Of a stretch of DNA of 64,000 bases, positions 52,401 through 61,814 are shown piece by piece. The notes below the pieces were generated by a model, which worked only from the letters and a program-made list of their open reading frames with translations, did not search any database and had not been told where the DNA came from. Within the stretch, counting starts at the first letter, position 1; each line of letters begins with the position of its first letter. The position numbers were made by a program, and so were the translations under genes. The DNA is from Aldehydirespirator sp965116865 (GTDB lineage: Bacteria; Actinomycetota; Acidimicrobiia; Acidimicrobiales; Aldehydirespiratoraceae), in the NCBI GenBank assembly GCA_965116865.1, contig OZ220727.1, positions 372,001-436,000 on the forward strand, given 5' to 3'.

Positions 52401-53855
52401 GTGTTGCGCCACACGGCGTCGGGCGGCGGCTACGAAGTGTCGGGTGATGTGTCGGTGTCGGTCACAGACGACGACAATGCGGGGTTGGTGTTCTCGGATG
52501 TGCCGTTGTCGGTGCGCGAGGGCGGCCATGGGGTGTACGGGGTGAGGTTGTCGGCGTTGCCCGCGGGGGAGGTGTCGGTGGCGGTGTCTGTGGTTGACGG
52601 GGCCAGCAGCGATCTGGTGCTCGCGTCGGCGCTGGTGCCGGGTTCGGGGATGCTGCTCGCGTTGACGTTCACGACAGTCGATTGGGACACGTTCCAGTCT
52701 GTGACGGTGCATGCCGGCCAGGACGACGACTTCGTCGCTGACACCGAGACGCTGAGCCACACGGCGTCGGGCGGCGGCTACGACGCGGCCGGTGATGTGG
52801 TGGTGTCGGTCACAGACGACGACAGTGCGGGGTTGGTGTTCTCGGATGTGCCGTTGTCGGTGCGCGAGGGCGGCCATGGGGTGTACGGGGTGAGGTTGTC
52901 GGCGTTGCCCGCGGGGGAGGTGTCGGTGGCGGTGTCTGTGGTTGACGGGGCCAGCAGCGATCTGGTGCTCGCGTCGGCGCTGGTGCCGGGTTCGGGGATG
53001 CTGCTCGCGTTGACGTTCACGACAGTCGATTGGGACACGTTCCAGTCTGTGACGGTGCATGCCGGCCAGGACGACGACTTCGTCGCTGACACCGAGACGC
53101 TGAGCCACACGGCGTCGGGCGGGGGTTACAGCGCGTCGGCGGATATGGCGGTCAACGTCGCAGACGACGACATCGCCCCCCCGCCGCCCCCGCCGCCGCC
53201 GCCCCCGCCGCCGCCGCCCCCGCCGCCGCCGCCTCCTCCTCCGCCGACGCCGCCCCCGCCGCCGCCTCCTCCTCCTCCGCCTCCGCCGCCTCTGCAGTCT
53301 GGGGTGTTCGCCGACGTGGCTGCCGACAGCGTCCACATGTCGGCCATCGAAACGATGTTCCACAGCGGCATCACTGTCGGCTGCGGCGGCGACCCGCCGC
53401 GCTTCTGCCCCGACCTGCCCGTCACCAGGGCCCAGATGGCCAGCCTGATGTCGCGTGCGCTCGAATTGGCCGACGCTCCCCAGCCTGCAGGCTTCGTCGA
53501 TGTGGACCCGGAGAGCACCCACGCGGCGGCCATCGACGCGTTGCGCCACGCCGGGATCACAGCGGGCTGCGGCATCGATCCGTTGCGCTTCTGTCCCGAC
53601 CTGCCCGTCACCAGGGCACAGATGGCCGGCTTCCTGCATCGAGCGCTCGGCTCACCAGATGCTCCCCAGTCTGCGGGCTTCGTCGACGTGGACCCGCAGA
53701 GCCCCCACATGGCTGCCATCGACGCCCTGTACCACAGAGGTGTCACCAAGGGCTGCGGCAGCGACCCGCTGCGCTACTGCCCGCACCAGCATCTCACACG
53801 GGCTCAGATGGCCAGCCTCCTGCGACGCGCCCTCAACCTGGGCACAACCACATAA
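43419..53855 (+). CDS. Giant exported Calx-beta repeat protein with SLH-like C-terminus
   Basis: 3478 residues from GTG 43419. Signal peptide 1-34 (RRRAGASLVATALVAVLLPSS, cleavage after SASA). Cadherin-like beta-sandwich (about 35-135). An uncharacterised globular region (about 140-345; DWDLKPARLSVGEQFRLMFVTS). A second cadherin-like sandwich, then a propeller-like block (about 448-727) with repeats such as LWVADAGSNRVLAFD, three Calx-beta units (729-1087), a third sandwich, a second propeller-like block (about 1195-1464), another sandwich, and fourteen more Calx-beta units (1573-3251) of about 121 residues. Next comes a 38-residue proline tract (3254-3291). Three SLH-like modules follow (about 3296-3475), each with GIT-x-GC, FCPDLPVTRAQMA and RAL. 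Calx-beta units (motif DWDVFQSVGVHADHDDD) bind calcium through Asp clusters. The SLH-like modules should anchor it to the wall; it is probably an adhesin. The repeats use mostly GTG/TCG/TTG/GGT codons, unlike the flanking domains. Confidence 0.9.
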   Translation: MSRGILAPISRRRAGASLVATALVAVLLPSSASAQALSDVATLGGITVADETLSPEFSSDVHAYRVDVAHDDSQVTVGFTRGHSGQTVVFKDGSDQDLTDADGDTEGHQVDLAAGVNTVKLVVTPEDTTADTATYTLTVVRALPSGVTGVPSDWDLKPARLSVGEQFRLMFVTSTTRDATSTSIDDYDAFVRDAIASNGHAAVKENSRIFKALASTDAVSARDHTGTGFTDGGGEGVPVYWLSAAHKIADNYEDLWENSGDWGGRAAFEGAVPTTDIVRFWTGSASDGSQMEGSTLGSTTVSGGISLLSPAFTQFSTGKVEDSDGLLSLLGLSGVFQVVDALPAPELAALSVTAAGASDDRLHGFVSDHYEYHVGFGTGVSQATLAWTVAFEDVAEVSVLDAAGGVLGDADGGQEGYQVDLEEGLNTVIVRVSHSDHVLVRDYTLHLGVGSTEWGGWRAGDDIDYLWNVDNIKPRGMAGTVDTLWVADAGSNRVLAFDRSDGRRVEGLDVVLSSADGNTVLWGGIWSDMVKDVDDSTVSGTLWVSNPVKNSDTDKLFAYKVAVKADGMPGTGHGGRDSGKDIELSGGNSDPEGLWSNGSTMWVSDSSDRKLYAYKVAVKADGTPDTDHGGRDSGKDIDVSSVFSGGQRPRAVVGDGTAVWVLNDSLNRLYAFEIDDRERNSGWDIGLHDSHRQRSGSKTRGAWREGAAIYVGRGDLERSKLFAYNTAALVFTSGAVTVDEGARAVYGVKLSSRPSDDVTVTVSALADSDLVLGGAADAVSVSVSESGSVLALTFTTDDWDVFQSVGVHADHDDDIVDDSAVLRHTASGGGYDAAGDVVVSVTDDDSAGLVFDPSAVSVEEGTRAVYVVKLSSRPSDDVTVTVSALADSDLVLGGAADAVSVSVSESGSVLALTFTTDDWDVFQSVGVHADHDDDFVDDSAVLRHTASGGGYDAAGDVVVSVTDDDSAGLVFDPSAVSVEEGTRAVYVVKLLSRPSDDVTVTVSALEGGDLVLGGAADAVSVSVSVAGDVLELTFTTDDWDVFQSVGVHADHDDDFVDDSAVLRHTASGGGYSVSGDVSVSVSDDDSAPLSSDASLSGLSVAGAEVEGFVSTTLAYTVDVAAAGLVSVVPDFSDPGASAEYLDGGGMTIVDSDGLVDGLQAVLPVGVSTVRVVVTAEDGSSSRTYVLTVRLGSSEVGVWKVVDDVEWLDSTNWAPRGLWSDGSTLWVADDWGDRVFAYAWPGGVRQDGTSGTDDLELDDTELTVLNNCGLSGVDKCSPALYGVWRGADALWVLNYDDPAARVHPYDISMNAPHGMLQPFGVPAAAGDAAGLWSDGSTLWTVDADTDRVYAFDLSSGARLDGSDGRANREFDLHADNGNAQGIWSDGVTVWVTEADETNGDDMLYAYDLADGSHDAPKDLATSTAGVPRWTRAGLWSDGATMWVSAIGGGRPKGAGTGQKLYSFNMPVSDNAELGAVTVTHPGGALDVVADPDDGSVRVAVVPTGIDEVTVTVVARQLKAAVAVTSPADSDVNEGGHQVDLSGLDGNDTVDVGVTVTAQDTTIETYILRLRRPSLVFDPSAVTVEEGTRAVYGVKLSSRPSDDVTVTVSALEGGDLVLSSAATGSVSVSVAGDVLELTFTTDDWDVFQSVGVHADHDDDAVDDSAVLRHTASGGGYEVSGDVSVSVSDDDSAGLVFDPSGSVSVGEGARVVYGVKLLSRPSGDVSVVVSALEGGDLVLGGAADAVSVSVSVAGDVLELTFTTDDWDVFQSVGVHADHDDDIVDDSAVLRHTASGGGYEVSGDVSVSVSDDDSAGLVFDPSGSVSVGEGARVVYGVKLLSRPSGDVSVVVSALEGGDLVLGGAADAVSVSVSVAGSVLELTFTTDDWDVFQSVGVHADHDDDIVDDSAVLRHTASGGGYEVSGDVSVSVSDDDSAGLVFDPSGSVSVGEGARVVYGVKLLSRPSGDVSVVVSALEGGDLVLGGAADAVSVSVSVAGSVLELTFTTDDWDVFQSVGVHADHDDDAVDDSAVLRHTASGGGYEVSGDVSVSVSDDDSAGLVFDPSGSVSVGEGARVVYGVKLLSRPSGDVSVVVSALEGGDLVLGGAADAVSVSVSVAGDVLELTFTTDDWDVFQSVGVHADHDDDIVDDSAVLRHTASGGGYEVSGDVSVSVSDDDSAGLVFDPSGSVSVGEGARVVYGVKLLSRPSGDVSVVVSALEGGDLVLGGAADAVSVSVSVAGSVLELTFTTDDWDVFQSVGVHADHDDDIVDDSAVLRHTASGGGYEVSGDVSVSVSDDDSAGLVFDPSGSVSVGEGARVVYGVKLLSRPSGDVSVVVSALEGGDLVLGGAADAVSVSVSVAGSVLELTFTTDDWDVFQSVGVHADHDDDIVDDSAVLRHTASGGGYDAAGDVVVSVSDDDSAGLVFDPSGSVSVGEGARVVYGVKLLSRPSGDVSVVVSALEGGDLVLGGAADAVSVSVSVAGDVLELTFTTDDWDVFQSVGVHADHDDDAVDDSAVLRHTASGGGYEVSGDVSVSVSDDDSAGLVFDPSGSVSVGEGARVVYGVKLLSRPSGDVSVVVSALEGGDLVLGGAADAVSVSVSVAGDVLELTFTTDDWDVFQSVGVHADHDDDIVDDSAVLRHTASGGGYDAAGDVVVSVSDDDSAGLVFDPSGSVSVGEGARVVYGVKLLSRPSGDVSVVVSALEGGDLVLGGAADAVSVSVSVAGDVLELTFTTDDWDVFQSVGVHADHDDDIVDDSAVLRHTASGGGYDAAGDVVVSVSDDDSAGLVFDPSGSVSVGEGARVVYGVKLLSRPSGDVSVVVSALEGGDLVLGGAADAVSVSVSVAGDVLELTFTTDDWDVFQSVGVHADHDDDIVDDSAVLRHTASGGGYDAAGDVVVSVSDDDSAGLVFDPSGSVSVGEGARVVYGVKLLSRPSGDVSVTVSALEGGDLVLGGAADAVSVSVSVAGSVLELTFTTDDWDVFQSVGVHADHDDDAVDDSAVLRHTASGGGYEVSGDVSVSVTDDDNAGLVFSDVPLSVREGGHGVYGVRLSALPAGEVSVAVSVVDGASSDLVLASALVPGSGMLLALTFTTVDWDTFQSVTVHAGQDDDFVADTETLSHTASGGGYDAAGDVVVSVTDDDSAGLVFSDVPLSVREGGHGVYGVRLSALPAGEVSVAVSVVDGASSDLVLASALVPGSGMLLALTFTTVDWDTFQSVTVHAGQDDDFVADTETLSHTASGGGYSASADMAVNVADDDIAPPPPPPPPPPPPPPPPPPPPPPPTPPPPPPPPPPPPPPLQSGVFADVAADSVHMSAIETMFHSGITVGCGGDPPRFCPDLPVTRAQMASLMSRALELADAPQPAGFVDVDPESTHAAAIDALRHAGITAGCGIDPLRFCPDLPVTRAQMAGFLHRALGSPDAPQSAGFVDVDPQSPHMAAIDALYHRGVTKGCGSDPLRYCPHQHLTRAQMASLLRRALNLGTTT
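45603..46680 (+). repeat. First Calx-beta repeat block, three 360-bp units
   Basis: Three units of 360 bp (recurring FTTDDWDVFQSVGVHA at about 45800, 46160 and 46520). Units 1 and 2 are almost identical at nucleotide level across 300 bp. The third drifts toward the sequence of the second block, and its ending (YSVSGDVSVSVSDDDSA) matches units thousands of bases away, suggesting gene conversion between blocks. Confidence 0.9.
48135..53160 (+). repeat. Second Calx-beta repeat block, 14 units, 11 of them exact-length 363-bp copies
   Basis: A first unit (48135-48489) is followed by eleven units of exactly 363 bp (48490-52482), nearly identical in DNA. They differ mainly at four alternating positions: EVSGDVS or DAAGDVV, IVDDS or AVDDS, GDVLEL or GSVLEL, and GAC or GAT for one Asp. 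Two divergent 348-bp units (52483-53170) are nearly identical to each other. The mosaic of the alternating sites indicates unequal crossing-over. Confidence 0.92.
53178..53291 (+). repeat. Proline-codon tract (37 Pro and one Thr)
   Basis: A run of CCG/CCC/CCT codons encoding 38 residues, all proline but one threonine, links the Calx-beta region to the SLH-like modules. It is a rigid spacer, likely wall-spanning, and an obvious site of length variation and of ribosome stalling needing EF-P. Confidence 0.95.
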
Positions 53856-54242
53856 ACGCCGCGCGGTCAGCGCTCGCATACCCAAACTGAACCTTCACAA
53901 GTTCCCGGCCCACCGCAGCTGGCCCCGGGGAACAGTCCCAGGCGGGTGGCCGGAGCCCGGCCCCCTCGATCCCCGCCCGAAGCCGGTGCTCGTCGCCGTC
54001 GGCAGGATCCCATGCGATCACACGCAGATGGATGATCCAGCCGGCCCGGCGCTTCCCGCGTCCGTCCCCGCCCCGCGTCCGTCCCCGCAGTGAAGTATCA
54101 CACTGCCAGCGGTGAGCCGTCGATTCGACGACCCGGCTCGGCGCACTGGACGCAGCAGGCGAACGCTGCCGTCGCGCCGATCTCGGTTCCGTCGACAGCA
54201 TGCGCGCGACCCGCCCAAGGCGGTGGTACCGTCGCCGTCCGA
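53856..54242. other. Intergenic, promoter region of the pyr operon
   Basis: About 390 bp between the giant gene and the pyrR leader hairpin. No credible gene. The promoter must lie here or just downstream, but no convincing -35/-10 pair was recognised. Frames read here on either strand have no coding character. Confidence 0.4.
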
Positions 54243-54279
54243 CCGTGAAACGGGTCCCGCGAGGCTCGAACGGGGAGGA
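54243..54279 (+). promoter_or_regulatory. PyrR-binding RNA hairpin overlapping the pyrR ribosome binding site
   Basis: GGTCCCGCGAGGCT at 54253-54266 matches the PyrR RNA-binding consensus ARUCCNGNGAGGYU at every position except the first. It is flanked by complementary CCGT (54243-54246) and ACGG (54270-54273), forming the lower stem. The 3' strand abuts the ribosome binding site (GGGGAGG, 54272-54278) of pyrR. Binding of UMP-charged PyrR would block ribosome access, the translational-repression mode described for mycobacterial PyrR rather than the attenuation of Bacillus. Confidence 0.75.
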
Positions 54280-54283
54280 CAGC

Positions 54284-54850
54284 ATGGATGACAGAGAACG
54301 CCGCTTCACGGTGCCCCACGCCAGCGGCACGTTCCGGTCGTGCAGCCAGGTGATGAACGCCGGCGACATGGACCGCGCGATCCGTCGCATGACCCACGAG
54401 GTGATCGAGCGCAACCACGGCTCCGAAGGCCTGGTAGTGATCGGTCTCCAGACCGGCGGCGTGTCTATCGCCGGCAGCATCGCTTCCAACCTGTCCGAGA
54501 TCGAGGGCTCCACCGTGCCGGTCGGCACCCTCGACACGGCCCTGCACCGCGACGACATCGGCCTGCGACCGGTGCTGCCCCAGTCCGAGACCCGGATCCC
54601 GGTCGACCTCGACCAGCGGGTGGTGGTGCTGGTCGACGATGTCCTGTTCACCGGGCGCACCGTGCGAGCCGCCCTGGACGCGCTGCATACCTGGGGACGC
54701 CCCGGTGCGGTGCAGCTTGCGGTGATGGTGGACCGCGGCCACCGGGAGCTGCCCATCCGTCCCGATTTCGTCGGCAAGAACCTCCCGACCGGACGCGACG
54801 AGATGGTGGACGTGCAGTCCGACGGCGTTCACATCGGAGTTCTGGTGTGA
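54284..54850 (+). CDS. pyrR: PyrR bifunctional pyr operon regulator / uracil phosphoribosyltransferase
   Basis: 188 residues from ATG 54284, 5 nt after GGAGG; the frame is open upstream but ends in this strong signal. PRTase fold with the PRPP loop VVVLVDDVLFTGRTVRAALDAL (about 100-121), the conserved GLQTGGVSIAGSIA flexible-loop start, and the C-terminal block REL PIRPDFVGKNLPT typical of PyrR. It senses UMP/PRPP and binds the pyr leader RNA; a matching site overlaps its own ribosome binding site. First gene of the operon pyrR-pyrB-pyrC-carA-carB-pyrD-pyrF. Normal length for the family. Confidence 0.95.
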   Translation: MDDRERRFTVPHASGTFRSCSQVMNAGDMDRAIRRMTHEVIERNHGSEGLVVIGLQTGGVSIAGSIASNLSEIEGSTVPVGTLDTALHRDDIGLRPVLPQSETRIPVDLDQRVVVLVDDVLFTGRTVRAALDALHTWGRPGAVQLAVMVDRGHRELPIRPDFVGKNLPTGRDEMVDVQSDGVHIGVLV

Positions 54851-54911
54851 CGGACACGGCACGGACGGACACGGGTGCGATCCGCACGGCGATGTGCATG
54901 GGCGAGCCGGC

Positions 54912-55877
54912 GTGACGCCGACCGACGCGTCGCATCGCCACCTGCTCTCAGTCACCGATCTCGACCGGCCCGACCTGGAGCGCATCCTCGACCTCACCGA
55001 CTCGTTCGCTGAGGTGAGCCGGCGCCGCATCCCCAGAGTGCCGGCCCTGCGGGGCAAGACGGTCGTATGGCTGTTCTACGAGGACAGCACCCGCACCCGG
55101 CTGTCGTTCGAGGCCGCGGCGAAGCAGCTGTCCGCCGACACGGTGAACTTTTCGGTGGGAGCCTCGTCGGTCAACAAGGGCGAGTCGGTGCGTGACACGG
55201 TGCAGACCATCGGAGCGATGGGCATCGACGCCATCGTGGTGCGTCACTCCTGCGCCGGAGTGCCCCACAGGGTGACCGAATGGATCGACGCCTCAGTCGT
55301 CAACGCCGGCGACGGCAGCCACGAGCATCCCACACAGGCGCTGCTCGACCTCTACACGGCCCGCGCCCGCCTGGGGAGCCTCGACGGAGCGCGGGTTGCC
55401 ATCGTGGGCGACATCCGCCACTCGAGGGTCGCCCGCTCCAACATGCTCGCCTTCACGGCCATGGGCGCGGAAGTGACCCTGGTCGCGCCCCGCCCCCTGC
55501 TGCCGTTGAGTCTGGAGGGCTGGCCCGTGACCGCCACCCACGACCTCGACTCGGTCTTGGGCGACATAGACATCTGCTGCATGCTGAGGATGCAGCTCGA
55601 GCGCGAGGCTGGCGCGTCGGTGCCGTCGCTGCGCGAGTTCCGGGACGAGTACGGCCTCGACTCCGCCCGGGCCGACCGGCTCGGATCCGATGCCCTGATC
55701 ATGCATCCGGGACCCATGAACCGAGGCGTGGAGATCGCCGGGGACGTTGCCGACCGGCCCAACGCGGTGATCACCGAGCAGGTCGCCAACGGGGTGGCGG
55801 TCCGCATGGCGGTTCTGTTTCTGCTGCTCGGCTCGGGCCTGGACCTCGCCGACGGCGAGAGCGTGATGGCCGCGTGA
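54912..55877 (+). CDS. pyrB: Aspartate carbamoyltransferase catalytic subunit
   Basis: 321 residues from GTG 54912; ATG 54894 would add six residues, and neither has a strong ribosome binding site. Carbamoyl-phosphate loop FYEDSTRTRLSFE (about 48-60), the K-x-E-S loop (VNKGESVRDT), HEHPTQALLDLYT (about 131-143), aspartate-binding CMLRMQLERE, and HPGPMNRGVEI (about 262-272) are all present. Catalyses carbamoyl phosphate + aspartate to N-carbamoylaspartate, the committed step. No pyrI regulatory subunit is present, as usual where pyrR and pyrB are linked. It lies 61 nt downstream of pyrR. Confidence 0.96.
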   Translation: MTPTDASHRHLLSVTDLDRPDLERILDLTDSFAEVSRRRIPRVPALRGKTVVWLFYEDSTRTRLSFEAAAKQLSADTVNFSVGASSVNKGESVRDTVQTIGAMGIDAIVVRHSCAGVPHRVTEWIDASVVNAGDGSHEHPTQALLDLYTARARLGSLDGARVAIVGDIRHSRVARSNMLAFTAMGAEVTLVAPRPLLPLSLEGWPVTATHDLDSVLGDIDICCMLRMQLEREAGASVPSLREFRDEYGLDSARADRLGSDALIMHPGPMNRGVEIAGDVADRPNAVITEQVANGVAVRMAVLFLLLGSGLDLADGESVMAA

Positions 55878-55920
55878 GAGAGAAGCTCGCTGTGGTGTGC
55901 GTCTGCGGCGTGGCGGCCCG

Positions 55921-57249
55921 ATGAGTGCCCGACTCGCCGCGGTGCCCTCCTGCGGCACCGTCGCCGTACGGGGCGGGACCGTCGTGGACGCGAACGGCAG
56001 CCGCCGGGCCGACGTGCTGGTCGGCGACGGCCGCGTCGTCGCTGTTGAGGCCGCGGGCGTGGAGGGCGACCGCACGCTGGACGCCTCCGGCTGCGTGGTG
56101 GCGCCCGGACTCGTCGACCTGCACGTCCATCTGCGCCAGCCTGGCCGGGAGGATGCCGAGACCGTCGAGACCGGTGCCCGGGGCGCGGCCCTCGGCGGGT
56201 TCACCGCGGTCGTCGCCATGCCCAACACCGATCCGCCCATCGACTGCGCGGCGGTGGTGCGCGAGATCCAGGACCTGGAAGCCGGGGCTTGCTGCGACGT
56301 GTACCCGTCGGCCGCCATCACCGTGGGCCGTCGCGGCGCCGACCTGGCGCCCATGGCCGAGCTCGTGCGCCTAGGGGTACGGATCTTCACAGACGACGGC
56401 AGCGGCGTGCAGGACGCCCGGATCATGAGACTCGCCCTGGAGTACGCTTCCGGGCTCGACCACCTCGCTGGGGGCCGGCCGGTGGTGGTGGCCCAGCATT
56501 GCGAGGTCGCCGAGCTCGCAGCCGGCGGCTCCATGCACGAAGGCGAGTGGTCCAGCCGCCTGGGTCTCGGCGGCCAGCCCTCCGAGGCCGAGGAGCTGAT
56601 GGTCATGCGTGACATCGCCCTGGCCCGGCTCACCGGGTCGAGGGTCCATTTCCTGCACCTGTCGACGGCCGGGTCGGTGGCCATGGTTCGAGCGGCCAAG
56701 GAGGCGGGGCTGCCGGTCACGGCCGAGGCTGCGCCCCACCACTTCACCCTCACCGACGAGTGCTGCGCCGGCTACGACACCGTCTTCAAGGTCCATCCGC
56801 CGCTGCGGACCGGCACCGACGTCGACGCCGTCCGGGCCGGACTGGCCGACGGCGCCATCGACGCCATCGCCACCGACCATGCGCCCCACACCAGCGCAGA
56901 CAAGGAGAAGCCCTTCGATGCGGCGCCCCCGGGCATGCTGGGCCTCGAGACGGCGCTGGCCTTGGCGTTGACCGAACTGGAGTTGCCTATCGAGCGGGTG
57001 CTGGCCCTGATGTCGTGGCAGCCTGCAGCCATCGCCGGCATCGACGACCGCCACGGGCGGCCGGTTGCCCCCGGCGAGCCCGCCAACCTGTGCGTCATCG
57101 ACCCCGGTGCGACCTGGAAGGTGTCCGGCGAGGCCATGGCCGGCCCGAGCCGCAACACCCCCTACGAGGGGCGGGAGCTGCGGGGCCGGGTCAGGCACAC
57201 CCTGCTGGCGGCCGAGCCGGTCGTGATCGACGGCGAGCCGCAGCGATGA
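55921..57249 (+). CDS. pyrC: Dihydroorotase (class I)
   Basis: 442 residues from ATG 55921; an in-frame GTG at 55897 is an alternative. The metal-binding DLHVHLRQPG (about 68-77), the FTDDGSGVQ acidic ligand, QHCEVAEL and HFLHLST histidine ligands, and ATDHAPHTSADKEKPF (about 317-332) form a complete amidohydrolase active site. PPGMLGLETALALAL is the class-I substrate loop. Converts carbamoylaspartate to dihydroorotate. The stop overlaps the carA start by 4 nt (ATGA), indicating translational coupling. Usual length for the class. Confidence 0.96.
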   Translation: MSARLAAVPSCGTVAVRGGTVVDANGSRRADVLVGDGRVVAVEAAGVEGDRTLDASGCVVAPGLVDLHVHLRQPGREDAETVETGARGAALGGFTAVVAMPNTDPPIDCAAVVREIQDLEAGACCDVYPSAAITVGRRGADLAPMAELVRLGVRIFTDDGSGVQDARIMRLALEYASGLDHLAGGRPVVVAQHCEVAELAAGGSMHEGEWSSRLGLGGQPSEAEELMVMRDIALARLTGSRVHFLHLSTAGSVAMVRAAKEAGLPVTAEAAPHHFTLTDECCAGYDTVFKVHPPLRTGTDVDAVRAGLADGAIDAIATDHAPHTSADKEKPFDAAPPGMLGLETALALALTELELPIERVLALMSWQPAAIAGIDDRHGRPVAPGEPANLCVIDPGATWKVSGEAMAGPSRNTPYEGRELRGRVRHTLLAAEPVVIDGEPQR

Positions 57250-58379
57250 CCGTCTCCGGCGCCGTGCCGGCGGCCGTGTCCGCAGCGGCTGTCGCTCCAC
57301 AGCGCACCGATGCGCTGCTGGTATTGTGCGACGGGGAGGTCTTCGAGGGCGAGGCGGTGGGGGCGCCCGCAGACGTCGCCTCCGGCGAGGTCGTCTTCAA
57401 CACTGTGATGAGCGGGTACCAGGAGGTGATCTCCGACCCGTCCCACGCGGGCCAGATCATTACCTTCACCTATCCACATATCGGCAACTACGGAGCCAAC
57501 GACGCCGACTCCGAAGCGGTCCGGCCCCACTGCCGCGGCGTGATCGTGCGGGACCTGGCCCGCCGCCACAGCAGCTGGCGGGCCGTCGGCAGCCTCGACG
57601 GCTACCTGTGCCGCCACGGCGTCGCCGGCATCACCGGCATCGACACCCGCCGCCTCACCCGCCACATCCGTGACGCGGGGGCTATGCCCGGCGCCTTCGG
57701 CACCGCCGGCGAGGCTGCTCTGCTCGCTGCGGCCCGAGCCGAGCCCGGCACCAGCGGCGTCGATCTCGTCGGCGAGGTCACCACCGGCGAGCCCTACACC
57801 GCGGGCGCCGGGTCGCGTCGGGTCGTGGCCTACGACCTCGGCATCAAGTCCACCATCCTGGACTGCCTGGGCGAGTTCGCCACCGTGACGGTGGTGCCCG
57901 CCCAAACCCCGGCCTCGGAGGTGCTCGCCCGCCGGCCGGACGGCGTGTTCTTCAGCAACGGGCCGGGCGACCCCGAGCTGGCTGGGCCCGCCATCGAGGC
58001 CCTGACGGACCTTGTGGGCACCGTTCCCGTCTTCGGGATATGCCTCGGCCACCAGCTGCTGGCCCTGGCCCTCGGCGGGCGCACCTTCAAGATGCGCTTC
58101 GGGCACCACGGCGGCAACGTGCCCGTTCGCTGCACCGCCACCGGACGCATCGAGATCACCAGCCAGAACCATAATTACGCGGTCGAAGCGGGATCGGTGC
58201 CGGGCGTGACGGAGACTCACGTCTGCCTCAACGACAGCACCCTGGAAGGGATGTCGGTCGACGGTGCCGACGCGTTCGGCGTGCAGTACCACCCCGAGGC
58301 CGGTCCCGGCCCCCACGACGCCCGCCACCACTTCGCTGCATTCGCCGAGATGATGGACCGCCGCCGTGCCCCGGCGTGA
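57246..58379 (+). CDS. carA: Carbamoyl-phosphate synthase small (glutaminase) subunit
   Basis: 377 residues from ATG 57246, overlapping the pyrC stop. N-terminal CPSase_sm domain: LVLCDGEVFEGEAVGAP, EVVFNTVMSGYQEVISDPSHAGQII, YPHIGNYGAN. C-terminal class-I glutamine amidotransferase with nucleophile Cys in VFGICLGHQLLALALGG (about 260-276), the FGHHGGNVPV oxyanion-side loop and the His/Glu pair in FGVQYHPEAGPGPHDA. Supplies ammonia to CarB through a tunnel. The arginine pathway presumably shares this enzyme. Confidence 0.96.
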   Translation: MTVSGAVPAAVSAAAVAPQRTDALLVLCDGEVFEGEAVGAPADVASGEVVFNTVMSGYQEVISDPSHAGQIITFTYPHIGNYGANDADSEAVRPHCRGVIVRDLARRHSSWRAVGSLDGYLCRHGVAGITGIDTRRLTRHIRDAGAMPGAFGTAGEAALLAAARAEPGTSGVDLVGEVTTGEPYTAGAGSRRVVAYDLGIKSTILDCLGEFATVTVVPAQTPASEVLARRPDGVFFSNGPGDPELAGPAIEALTDLVGTVPVFGICLGHQLLALALGGRTFKMRFGHHGGNVPVRCTATGRIEITSQNHNYAVEAGSVPGVTETHVCLNDSTLEGMSVDGADAFGVQYHPEAGPGPHDARHHFAAFAEMMDRRRAPA

Positions 58380-58432
58380 CGGCTTGACGGGCGGCTCCGC
58401 CGCGGGCGGCAACCGGATGACGGGCGGGTTCC

Positions 58433-58448
<16 letters not shown>
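58364..58448. repeat. Direct repeat at the carA/carB junction (67-bp duplication)
   Basis: CCGTGCCCCGGCGTGACG occurs at 58364-58381 (carA stop) and again at 58431-58448 (carB start), 67 bp apart. In each copy the carA-type frame gives a TGA stop and another frame gives GTG-CCC-CGG-CGT-GAC, the carB start. This suggests an ancestral overlapping stop/start pair that was duplicated, which moved carB out of overlap. Confidence 0.7.
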
Positions 58449-61771
<3,323 letters not shown>

Positions 61772-61814
61772 CCGCGCCCGGACCACGACCGCCCGGCTCG
61801 GCCGGCTCGGAGCT

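Noticed and set aside
48490..52482. Regular direct repeats that might suggest a CRISPR or satellite array
   Set aside because: The 363-bp units are in-frame protein repeats with continuous coding, no spacer variability and no cas genes nearby.
53178..53291. A GC-rich microsatellite of non-coding origin
   Set aside because: It is in frame with both flanking domains, encodes only Pro (one Thr), and is a known type of wall-spanning linker.
44997..53639. An 8.6-kb open frame on the minus strand (2880 codons, His/Arg-rich)
   Set aside because: It is the antisense of the Calx-beta gene. The biased GTG/TCG/GAT codons of the repeats contain no stop triplets in that frame. The product is a low-complexity His/Arg polymer with no domain, and no start signal is present.
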